A stretch of DNA of 64,000 nt from Strongylocentrotus droebachiensis (lineage: Eukaryota > Echinodermata > Echinoidea > Camarodonta > Strongylocentrotidae), in contig JAVYIG010006572.1 of the NCBI GenBank assembly GCA_035222895.1, positions 1-64,000 of the forward strand, written 5' to 3'. The position numbers and the translations under genes were made by a program. Shown one piece after another: positions 50,601 through 62,600 of this stretch (position 1 is its first letter; each line of letters opens with the position of its first letter). A model generated the notes under the pieces. The model searched no databases. It saw nothing but the letters and a program-made list of their open reading frames with translations, and had not been told where the DNA came from.

Positions 50601-53600
50601 AAGATACATCCATCCCCGCGATTGAATCAAGACCACAATGATTGCTTAATCATTGTTTAATCAATTCTAATCAATTCTTATCCATATACAGAATGCCCTG
50701 AAGGTCAATTCGGTGAAGACTGTCGAGGCACATGTAACTGTGCTAACGATGCTGAATGCGATCACGTCAGTGGAAGGTGTATCTGCCCCAGCGGTTGGAT
50801 AGGAGTCAGGTGCCATCAACGTAAGTTTGCAACTGATTTAACTTCTTGAAGTTTCCCTTTGTCATTCATACTGTTTATTTCCTCATTCAATCTATCTGTG
50901 CCCTCCTTCTGTCATTCATTCGTCCTACCTTTTATCACCCTTTCTCTCTCCTTCCCTTTTCTCCTTTCCTATTTGTCTACCCCCCCCCCCCCTCTGTCTC
51001 TCTCTCTCTCTCTCTCTTTCTCTTTCTATTCCTTCCTCTATTTCTCTTTATTCTGTTTCTCTGTGTCTCTCTGTCTCTATATTCCTTCCTCTATTTCTCT
51101 GTCTGTCTGTCCCTCTCTCTCGTTCCCTTCTTAATCTCTTTGTCTCTCTGTCCTTTCTCCCTCTGCCTTTCTCCTTCTCTTTCCTTTCCGTCTCTCTTCT
51201 ATCCCCTCTCCCCTCCATCTCTCTCTCCTCTCTTTCTTCATTGTATAATTTGCCATCTCTCTTGCCGTCTGACATCCTATAGATTGGATTAAATTTATTT
51301 AAATTAATACTTTTTCCAATAAAATTTCATGTTCGCGGCCTTGAGAATAAAAAAAAGTCTATTCCCACACTTTCACCGTTTTTATTTTCTCTTATTTACC
51401 ACAATAAATCATATGTATCTACCTATTATTGCTTAGTCCTCCAGACAAAGCAGTCATCGAAACAAAACAAAAAGTCACCGTTGTGCATAACCCCCCAATA
51501 CCCCGCTATCCCCTTCAGTCACGCTCGCACTACGACAGCATGCAGACTTCCTCTCTCTTTTCGCAGTCTATCGAAATATAGGGCAGATAAGTCGCTAGCG
51601 CTAAAATTTGGAGTTTTTGCTCCTCGCAAGCGTTTTGGGTGCTTTCTGTCTGTCATTATCCAGTTCCAATTTGTTTTGATACATTTTGGTTCGGTTTTTT
51701 AACCCTCAGTCACTTTAGTTTTGGCAAGAATTTAGTGTTCACTTTGCCGAGCGAACTTCCTTTTTGAGTTCAGTCCCGGGCACAGTTTTTTGTGTACCGG
51801 GGCTTTTTCACTGTGTGTGTTAACTCGAATGTTACGGGATTTTTTGTTGTGCATACCTCGTGTGTTGTTGGAGTGTGTGTATACGGTGCGGCTCTTTTGT
51901 TTTGAGCTCGCTGTGTGTTTTGTTTTCTTTTGTTGGCGCTAAAGTAAGCGTTCTTCTCTTTCGTAGTTGTTTGCTACGTTAGGGTGGTTTTCAAGTTTGT
52001 CGTGTGTTTATAAACGACACTGTTTTGTTACAAGTTTGTCGTGTGTTTATAAACGACGCTGTTGTTTTGTTCGAGTTAGTCGTGTGTTTATAAACGACGT
52101 TTGTTTGTGATTGACGCTAGTTGCTCGTCGATTTTTTGTTCTTAGTAACTGGGGTTACTTTGTTTTCTTGTTTTGCTTTCGTTCGAAAGTTTGTTGTTTT
52201 CTCATCCACAGGTTTTCCAATGGACGAGGAGTCTGGTTTTGGAGTGGATTCACTCCCCCCAGTGGCTGTTGTCACCACCTCGCTAGCGAGTGGGTTTGGT
52301 GCGGCAGGAGGGGGGGGTAAGGGCAACTCAAGTGCAGGCTTGAGGCAGGTGGCTCCCCACTCTGGGTATTTTTTGCCTGGGGTGTTGGGGGCTTTGCCCG
52401 GTAGTAAGTTTCCGTCGGATACCGCGTCCGAGCCAGCCAGCGGGCTGCGCTCCGGCGTCGGTATGGCGAGGTCTGTAGATTCATTGACACTGAATAAAGA
52501 GACACCTGTCAGCGGCTCTCCCCCTCGTGGGTTAGCTCGACTTACAGAGGCCTCGGGCTTTACGGCCCCTGGCTCTGTTGCGAGACAACAGCCGTGCGAT
52601 GCACGAGCCATGCTTTCAAGCGTGAAGTCGACCCGGTTTGCGGCCACATATGGGGTACCTGTACTCACCCCAGTGACACGCCGTGGTCTTGAGCTTGCTG
52701 CTTCGCACGAAGCGCTGATGCGAGCAGACCCCGGTCACACCGAGCGTGCGGGGATCGCTGGAGTTTCTCGCGAAACTTTGCGGCGAGCATGCCCCGGTCA
52801 CACTGACCGTAGTGGTGTCGCTGTAGCTTCTCAGGAAGTATTGCAGCATGAGGGCCTCAGTCACACTGACCGTGAGGGTTTCGCTCAAGTTTCTATGGAA
52901 GCAGTGAAGCGAGGCGGGCCAGGTCAATCTGACCGTGGAGCTAAGCTTAAGAAAGCTAGCAAGTCTAAGAAGTCCCCTTCGTCCCCCGTTGCGACGGGTA
53001 AGAAGCGGAAGAGTTCGAACGGCCAGGCTTCGGCCGGTTCGCGGACTAAGAAGGCAAAGAAATCGACGCCGGTGTCGTCTTTTTCGAGTTCTGCGCAGGC
53101 AGAGCTCAGGGCTATGTTGGAGCAGATGTTCGGTCAGCTGGGCGCCCCAGCGGTATCGAGAGGTGAACAAACTTTGGCTACAAATTTGTCACCCGGCACG
53201 TTAGTAGGTTCGGTGCCTTCCGTTCCTCGTGCCCTGGCTAGTGGGGAGGCGGTGCCTGTCTCTTTGTCTTCAGATTCAGAGGCTTTTTCTGAATTTTCGA
53301 GTGCCGCTATTCTGACGTCAGAATCGTTGCCTCGCACAGTCGGCGCCCGGTCAGACTTTGTGTCGCCGGCGCCCGCTTCTCTCGGCGCTCCGCCGGGGGA
53401 GGAGTCGTTTGCCTCAGTGGGGGTTTTCCCCCAGTCGTATGATTCGGTCACTCTCGATCGTCGGGATGACTGGGACTCGGCCTCCGTTGTCTCGGAGGAT
53501 TCTCAGCTGGACTCAGGCCCAAGTCAATTTTCTAGTTTGGGCTCTGATGCGAGGGCTTTACTTGCAAAGTATTTGCCTGATACATTTTCTCGCCCTAGTG

Positions 53601-56600
53601 CTGTTGATAGTGTGCCTTCGTCTCTGTTTAAACAGCGTTGTTCTCAAGAGTCTATCCCTCTTCCAGAGGAGTTTAAGGTTGAATTTGAGAGGATTTCTGC
53701 TGACCCTTTTGGGGTTTTTCGGGATGTGAAATCGCAGAGCTCTGCATTCACCTTTCTTTCTGAAGTTACTCGTGACTTTTTTGTTTCCAAGAAGCTGTCA
53801 CCAGACTTGGTGAATGTGGCACTTAGATTGGGGGTCAACCTCAAGACTAAGTCCTACAAGGAGCGGGATAAGCCGCTCGAGTTGGTCTCTGGTATGACGG
53901 GGGTTTCTCTTCGCCTTTCGGCCTACCTTGGCTCTCTCGTCAGCCTCTTGGCAAGGGCTGGCGAGTTGGAGATTTCGGCAGATGATCTATTGGTACTTCA
54001 CAATGTCCTTTTGTTGATTTCGGGACTGTTGTGGTCTTCCATTTCGTGTACATCTGTAGTGTTGACGTCTCAGCGCCGTCAGCTTGCGTTGTCGGAGCTG
54101 GGTGTGTTGGAGAGGGATATCCCTTCGTTGTGTGAGGGTATTTCCTCGTCGGGGCAGTTCCTCTGCGGAGGGCAGTTTACTGCAATGCTGCAAAAGGAGA
54201 TTGATAGGCGCAAGCAGGCCGCTGATTTGGCGCGGCATTTCCGGGCGCATCCTGTGCCCAGGGGGCGGTCAGGACCTCCTAGGAGGCCTGCTCCGTCTGG
54301 TTCTCGCCAGCGTGCTCCTTTTCAGGCGCCTCGCCGGGCTCCGTTTCAGGCTCCTCGTCGGCCTACGGGTCCTGCTCGGACTTCTTTTGTGTCCCAGCCT
54401 CGTTCAGGTCGTGGCAGGGGTTCGGCTAGAGGTGGTGGTGGACCGAGGTCTTCGGTCAAGCCTTTCCCTCAATCCAAGCGGCCCTTTTGAAGGTTTGCCC
54501 CGAGCGTTTGTAGACCGGGTCGGCGGTCGGCTCCAGGAGTTTCTTCCCTTTTGGGAAGCTATCACCGAAGACACTTTCGTGCTCTCAGTCGTGCGAGAGG
54601 GCTTCTACATAGAGTTGGTAGAGCCCCTCCCGGGCGGCGCCATTCGGGTTCGTCCGCCTCCGTTGTCCGCCCCTTACCAGCAACACATCTCGAGCGAGAT
54701 TCTCATGCTGTTGGAGAAGGGTGCGATCGAGCGGGTTTCAGACCACCCTGGTCTGAGTCTCTCTCCAGTGTTCATTATTCCCAAGCGCTCGGGGAAGTTG
54801 AGGATGATCCTCAATATGAAGAGGATCAATCTTCATATCGCTCCCATGCACTTCCGCATGGAGCATTTAGCCACGATCCTTCCGTCGATAGGTCCGGAGG
54901 ATTGGGCGGTATCTCTAGATCTCAGAGATGCGTACTTCCATGTGCCTATTCACCCTCGTTCGAGGGATCTTCTGGGGTTTGCCTTTCGGGGAGAAACCTT
55001 CAGGTTCAAGGCCCTCCCGTTCGGTTTGAGACCGGCTCCTCGGGTGTTTACCCGAGTGGTTTCGGCGCTCACGGCGTTTCTTCGGAGGCGGGGGCTAAGG
55101 CTTTTCGCCTACTTGGACGATTGGCTTTTGGTGGCCAGTTCCAAGCCTCGCCTTCAGGAGCATTTGGCTCTGCTTCTGCGGGTCACGCAGGAACTAGGGT
55201 TCCTGGTGAACTGGGAAAAGTCCGAATTGTCGCCCGCCCGCAGTTTGGTCTATCTAGGGGCGGAGCTGGACTTTCCGAGTCAGTTGGCCCGTCCCAGTGG
55301 GGACAGGGTTCGGTCGATTACCATGGCAGCCCGGTCTCTGCGGCGTTCCCGCAGAGTTCCGGCCAGGCAGTGGCTCCAGTGGCTGGGTTATTTGGCCAGC
55401 CTGGTCGATGTGTTTCTGGATGTTCGTCTGCTCATGAGGCCTTTTCAAAGGCATCTTCTGCGGTTCTACAGGCCGAGTGTAGATTCCCTTTCGGTCAGGA
55501 TTCCTTTGCCGAAGGAGATCAAGCTTCTGTTGGCCCCTTGGGTGGACAGAGCCTTTTTGGTTCAGGGCAAGCCTTTTCGCGTGCCTCTTCCTTCGATTTC
55601 CCTGACGACGGACGCCTCCCACCTGGGGTGGGGGGGTCACTGTTTGGGCAACATGGTGTCGGGGATTTGGGATTTTCCCGTCCTTCCGCACATCAATGTG
55701 TTGGAAATGTTGGCGGCGTTCGAGTCGCTTCGTCATTTCAGACAGCTGTTAGTTGGTCGCACGGTTCTGTTGCTGACGGACAACACAACTGTGGCTGCCT
55801 ACATCAATCGTCAGGGCGGCACCAGGTCGTCCAGCCTGAACGAGTTAGCTGCTCGGCTGTGGCGGTGGTGTCGGGCGGCGGAAATCACTCCAGTAGCGTC
55901 CTTTATTCCTGGCCGGGACAATCTGGTGGCAGATTTCCTGTCCAGAGGGAGGTGTCTCCCATCGGAGTGGGCTCTCCATTTGGAGGTCTTCGATCTTCTC
56001 CTGTTGGTCTGGTCTCCTTTGGAGATCGACCTATTCGCATCCCCCTTCAACCACCGCCTTCCAAGGTATTGTTCTCGGGTCCGGGATCCGGAGGCTTGGG
56101 CGTTGGATGCCTTCTCGATCCATTGGGGGTCTCTTCGGAGTTATGCGTTTCCCCCGTTCGGCTTGATTCCTCAGGTCTTGAGGAAAATCAAGGCGGACGG
56201 GGCGTGGGTTCTGTTGATCGCCCCTCATTGGCCGAGGAGGTCTTGGTTTCCGGACCTCCTGGCATTGTTGGTGGGGAAACCGCTTTGTCTTCCGCTGAAG
56301 GGGGATTTGGTGGCTCAGCCTCTTTCAGGGATTCTTCATCCTCGGCCAGCGGTCCTCCATTTGACCGCTTGGCCGTTATCGGGGAGGTAGCCAGGGCTGA
56401 GGGCCTCTCAGAGAGAGCGTCTCAGTTTTTAGTCAAGAGCCGTCGAGATTCTACTAGAGCAGTGTACAACTCTCGTTTAGAGGCGTTTCACCAATGGTGT
56501 GAGGTTCTGGGCGTGGTTCCCAGGTTGGCATCTGTGGGTGTCATAGCGGACTTCCTTATTTCGTTATTTGATAAAGGGAGATCGCTGTCCACGTTACGGG

Positions 56601-59600
56601 GGTATCGGTCAGCGATTGCTGCGATCCATGCGGGGTTCCCTGATGGTTCGGGTGTGTCGAATTCTCCGCGTCTGGCAATGTTGTTGCGGTCTTTTTTTCT
56701 GGAGCGTCCGCCCCAACAGAAGTTGGCTCCTCCTTGGAGCCTGCCTAAGGTGTTGGCTGCGTTAGCTAAGCCTCCTTTTGAGCCTTTGGCCAAGGCTTCG
56801 TTGCATTGCCTCACAATCAAGACTTTGTTCTTGATTGCAATCGCGTCAGGGCAGAGGAGAGGCACTCTCCACGCCCTGTGTGTTTCTCCGGGTCACATCC
56901 GTTGGGAGAGGAAGGGGGTACGGCTTATTCCCAGGCCTTCCTTTATCGCAAAGAATCAAACTGTCTCATCTGGTCCGGTGGAGATCTTCCTTTGTCCTTT
57001 GTCCAGTGTCTCCTCTGTTGAGGAGGACAAGGTCTGGTGCCCGGTTCGGGCTCTTAAGTGGTACCTGGACAGGACAAAGGGTTGCCGGACGGGTGAGCAG
57101 TTGTTCCTTATTACACGGGAACCTTTCTCTCCGGCGTCGAAGGAGTCCATCTCTCGATGGCTGGTTGAGGCAGTTCAGGCCGCGGGCCCTGAGGCTCTCG
57201 CGGAGGGTGTGCGTCCTCGGGCGCATGACACCAGGGGTGTTAGTACCTCCTGGGCCTTGTTTCATGGTGTTGCCCTTCAGGATATTATGAAGGCTGCCTT
57301 TTGGTCATCGCCTAATTCGTTCATCTCATGCTATCTGAAAGATGTGCCAGCGAGTGAAGAACGTTTTGCTACGGCTTCGTTGTTGGCGGCTTCGTCTTCG
57401 TTGGTCCCCCGCTAACCTTTTTATTTGGGACATGCCACCCGCTTTCATCTGTGTTGGTCTAAGCAATAATAGGTAGATACATATGATTTATTGTGGTAAA
57501 TTAGTTAAATCAGAACTGATTTTATTATTTACTATATAAATCTATGTATCTACCTATGTCCCTCCCTCCGGCCCCTCTCCTTGTTAGCAACATGTCCCTG
57601 TTCTGTATCTGGGACTGCTTTGAGAGAGGAAGTCTGCATGCTGTCGTAGTGCGAGCGTGACTGAAGGGGATAGCGGGGTATTGGGGGGTTATGCACAACG
57701 GTGACTTTTTGTTTTGTTTCGATGACTGCTTTGTCTGGAGGACTAAGCAATAATAGGTAGATACATAGATTTATATAGTAAATAATAAAATCAGTTCTGA
57801 TTTAACTAGTATATATCATTGTCAGTATTTAAACAAAAAATCATGACACTCTTGATTCCTTATTGTACAGAATGCCAGCCCGGTCGCTATGGTATCAACT
57901 GCCAGCAGCGTTGCATCTGCCAGAACGGACTCTGTGATCATGTGACTGGGATGTGCGCCTGTGCGGCTGGATGGGTGGGACGTGCCTGCCAACAACGTAA
58001 GTAATCAGTTCATCAAGTATTCCACTAAAAAATAAATTATTTAAAAAAAAAGGGAATTTATTTTATATATTTTATTTGTATTGAAATATATTGAATCAGA
58101 TATGCATTGTAGATACAAGATCTGTTTCACATCCTGGTCCTGAAGTTATTGTTAATGTTATCAACAATTTACTATTGATGAGACTTATCGCCCAGCTACC
58201 AATAATAATTTTTGTTGTAATCTATTTTCCTCTGGGGTGGTGATGTCCTCTTCTGAAATACTGGTATTTTTAAAGTTCTTCAGGTTGTTGAGAATGCAAT
58301 TATCTCTTTTGATATGTCTGAGAGGAAAAGAGAGAGAGAGAGGAGACATAAGTAGCAACTTTCTTTAATGAGAGGGGGCCAGTAAGACAGGTTTAATTGT
58401 ATCTTGATTTATCATGTTTATCTATTTATATTTGTTTTAATACAGCTTGTGCACCAGGACACTTTGGCATCGGATGTCTGCAGTCGTGTTCTTGTCAAAA
58501 CGGAGGAAATTGTGATAAGGTCAATGGAACGTGTACATGTGCACCAGGATGGCACGGAAGCGTCTGTGAACTGGGTAAGTTTCTTGGTAGAGAGGTCATG
58601 TAGGGGTCAAGGGTCATGGTGTAGGGGTCACAGGGTAGATGTCGGGGGTGTTTGAACAAAAGAATGTGATGAAGTCAAGGGAACATGTGCTCAACGATGG
58701 CACATAGACAACTATGAACTGGGTAATTACTTGGTGTAGGCGTCATGGGGTAGGGGTCATGGTGTTGAGGTCAAAGTGTAGGGGTCAACATTTAGGGGTA
58801 GACATAAAGGCATCGATCAGGGTGTAGGGGGTCATGGGGTAAGGGTCAGAGAGTAGTGGACGTGGAGGGGTCAGGGGTCAGGCCGTAAAGGTCAAGATGC
58901 AGAGGTCAGGATGTAGGGGTCAGGTTGTAGCGGTTGTGTATCTTTCATTGTATTCAATCATTTCACAAAGGATCATTCCTGTTTCAGACTCAAAACATGA
59001 TGAAATCAAACATAAACAGCTGTCTTCTACTCTGATTATTTGTTTTATTGTTTGTTTTAACAGCTTGCTTCTCTGGCTACCATGGTGTCAACTGCGAAGA
59101 GAGATGCCAGTGTCAAAATGGAGGTCAATGTGATGCACAGACTGGTGCATGTACTTGCACTAATGGCTGGAGAGGAAGGCTGTGTGAGAAACGTGAGTAT
59201 TACAGAAGAGAAATGGTCACCCCTCTCTTGTTATATCTATGTTTTCCAGTTATATAAAATAGACTGGTAAAAGTTATATGTACCATAACAATGGCTGGAG
59301 AGGAAGGCTATGTCAGAAACATCAGTTTATACATAAGAAGTGGTCACCACTCTTCCTTTTTACATTCATGTTCCATGTTCTAGTGATTTACTCGTAAATA
59401 CATGTAGACTGGTAAATGTTACAATTCTAATGGGTGAAGTAGAGTATTGCGGATGAGAAGTGATCTCCACTCTTCTTAAAAAAAAAGATTTGTCCATTGA
59501 TTAGTTTTGGAATAGACTGGTGAATGTCACTATACTAATGGCTGAAGAGAGAGGCTATCTGCACAAACTGAGTATACACTAACATGAGATTTGGTCATCT

Positions 59601-62600
59601 GACATACTATATTCCAGTGAGTGACATCCCTTAAAGTAGACTGGTAGATATTCACAAACTAAAGGTTTGGAACGAAAGAAGCATTTTCCCAGTAACCCTA
59701 GTATCAAATTTCAAGTTATGAAAGAGTTTGAAATTTTGTCAGTATTTTGCTATCTTCATAAGATAGCTCATTTAGAAGATATGCGCTTTCATGTGGAGGA
59801 TTTAATACTGAAAATATTCAGATATATAAAGATGGTTGAACTATAAAGGGGTTTGGAATTAGATATAAGGATAACATTCTGAATGTTGCAACAAGTTGTT
59901 TTTGTTACACTTGTTCTATATCTACTGGAGACGTATGTTAATCAATATGTAGTACAATTTTCGGGTGCTTCTAAAAACTGGTTTTGATAATGTTGGATGT
60001 TGATGGTAGAAGTAGTGCCACGATGATGTGTAGGAATAGATATTCCAATGAAAGAGAAGGACATTACCAACAAGCTACTTCTATATCTACTTAAGATAAC
60101 TATCATATATGTAGCTGGAAAATATTGATAAGTGATACTGATAATGATGACGGTGTTACTGTAAATGGCTGTATTAATAGATGTTGTTGGTGATGGTTAC
60201 AATGATGGGATATTTATGATGATGATGATGATGATGCTGATAATGATGATGATGATGATGATGAGATAGTGATTATGGAGGTTCGGAACATCAGGTGATG
60301 ATGATAATGGAAGTAGTAAAGATTTGTTGTGGTGGAATAGGAAGTAATACAGTTTAAAAAACGTGACGATGTGTGAATGTAGCTGGAACTTAATTCTATG
60401 GTTCAAATTTATTTCCACTTTTTCATATTACATATACATGTATTATAAAACTCAAATAAAACATAGCAGTGCATTACCAAAATCGGTACAATAATAATGT
60501 TATGATGTACATTTTATGATGTACATACCTCTTTAGTGAATATATATATTACATCATTATCAAAGGATTGTAGAAATTGAAAGGAATCAAGATCAACTCA
60601 TTCCTAATAATAATAATATACCATACTTATGTAGCGCATATCACAATATTTTTTTTAATGTTTAAATAATATCACAATATGTCTCTATGCGCTGTAAGAA
60701 AGAATAAAAAGGAAACGTTGATAGAGTAACATAAGAAGAGTGAGATATGCTCAACATACTTCCTCTCGTTAACATTGGAAAGTATTTTTGAAAAGAAATG
60801 TCCTACCATCGAAACTGAATTAGAAGGACACCTATAACCTATCTTCCAATCTGTTACCCCTCTTATAAGCCGTTACCCCTCTTTCAATCCATCACCCCTC
60901 TTATATCCTCCATCTAGCTTGCATCCCTGGTACCTATGGCAGCCAGTGCTCAGAGACCTGTGGCTGTGGAGCTGAGAACCCCTGTGATCACATCACCGGA
61001 GCTTGCAGGTGTCCACCAGGCTTTGCTGGATATGAATGCAACTCACGTGAGTATCTGCCATATCATACATAGCTGTCAAGCATTCCCATTTTGGAGAATG
61101 CTTCCTTTTGGGGGGTCTTCAAGCTGTTGTTTTGAACCCTAGATTCCTCTCGTTGTCTAGAATATTCTGTATTCTGTATTCTGTATACCTAATTTTGCTT
61201 TGAGAGATTCCTTTTTCTTTTTTTAAGGGGTACTAAAATAATATTATACACGTACCATAGTTGCTTAGTTTACAACTTTTGAAAATAAAAAATGAAATTT
61301 CAAACCAGTTAAAACACAATAATTGACTGCAGGTATGTAGAAAAACTTCTGTTTATCGCTGTATTTTGTGATATATTTAACTAATATATACTCAGTAATA
61401 TAGATTATAATAACTTAACTTTTAAACAAGGCCACCATGGGCTTTTCCTTTGTTCTCCTATTTCATTTGAAGTTATTTTATACTGAACATTCTTTGTATG
61501 TATACTTGTCTGTTTATTTACATTTGCTGTGTTTTTTATGAAAATGAAATAATAAAGGAACAAATGAACGAACGAAATATTAACGCTCATCATTCTACTC
61601 TGCTTTGGGGTTTATTTTTAACAGCTTGTCCACCCGGAACATGGGGCCAGGATTGCGCAGATGTCTGTACCTGCGGACGCAATACCATCTGTAATTCAGT
61701 GACCGGGGACTGTCAATGTAAACCAGGCTTCAGAGGACACAACTGTGAAAAGGGTGAGTGATTGAGGAGGTAGTTTCATGAAAAATAAATAATAATATAA
61801 TAACAATATTTATAAAGCGCAACATATCTATCTCTAGAGATGCTCAAGGCGCATACAAATAATTTGAATTAATATTCAACATACTTAAGATTAAAGAAAA
61901 TATTAAATGTTAACTTACATTAGATCACGCAACTTCATGGTGCCAAGGTACATACATTGTGGTGCAGTGTGATTATTTGTTTTGCATGCATTGTATAAAA
62001 GAACATTGAAATTTAGCAATATGCATCAAGCATCAGGTGAATTACCTCATATTTAGAGTAAATCTTGTTGATTTGTACGGTAAGTGCCATAATGATGGTT
62101 GAGATGATGACAAAAGCAGGTGCAACAAGATATTTTATCTTTGTATGCCAAAGGAAGTCTCATTATAGGGAATACTATCTACATCACCTATTTTGTGAAG
62201 AGCATATCTACTCAGATTAATACAAGGTTTTTTATTCATAAAGTATTTTGTAATGATCAGATGTTGTTTTGCATGAACATATTGTCTATTCAAGTTATTC
62301 TGTGACCTCTCAGGAAATATATAAATGTGTTTCTCAGAATTCAGAAATAAGAACTTCAATTTAAACTTGAGTGAGATATGAAAACAGAACAAACTGTAAA
62401 CATTGTGTCAAGATGGATAAGGAAATTAGAGGACATTGACATCACAATAAAACTGTCAGCATTAATGATGTGAAGATTTCAACAGAGTATGCATGATATA
62501 TGAGACAATGCTAATATTCTGAAATGATATTTGTATGATCCCCACTTTAAAGATTGCAAGCACGGTCGTTACGGACCAGACTGCCAGCACCATTGCAGCT

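Larger units (their letters stand above)
51394..57808 (+). mobile_element. DIRS-like tyrosine-recombinase retrotransposon, apparently full length
   Basis: 6.4 kb, clearly richer in GC than the intron around it and in the same orientation as the host gene. Parts in order: left terminal repeat, leader with three 20-bp iterons, gag-like ORF, RT/RNase H ORF, tyrosine recombinase ORF, internal complementary region, inverted right terminal repeat. This is the DIRS1 plan: no integrase, no LTR, no target-site duplication expected. The ends are fixed by the internal complementary region, which reads GTGGTAAAT-TAGTTAAATC. That is the complement of the right end joined to the left end. All three frames are open and catalytic motifs are intact, so insertion was probably recent. 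Confidence 0.93.

Noticed and set aside
50846-51292. 148-codon Ser/Leu/Pro frame near exon 21
   Set aside because: Translation of a CT microsatellite; starts in intron just after the donor.
52117-52668. Minus-strand 183-codon frame over the DIRS gag-like ORF
   Set aside because: Shadow of the GC-rich coding strand; no recognisable features.
55254-55736. Minus-strand 160-codon frame over RT
   Set aside because: Shadow of the RT/RNase H frame.
54551-56350. First 600 codons of the long frame leading into the recombinase as a separate protein
   Set aside because: Gly/Ser-rich sequence without domain, in an alternative frame of a clear RT gene. Kept only as an observation about the open frame.
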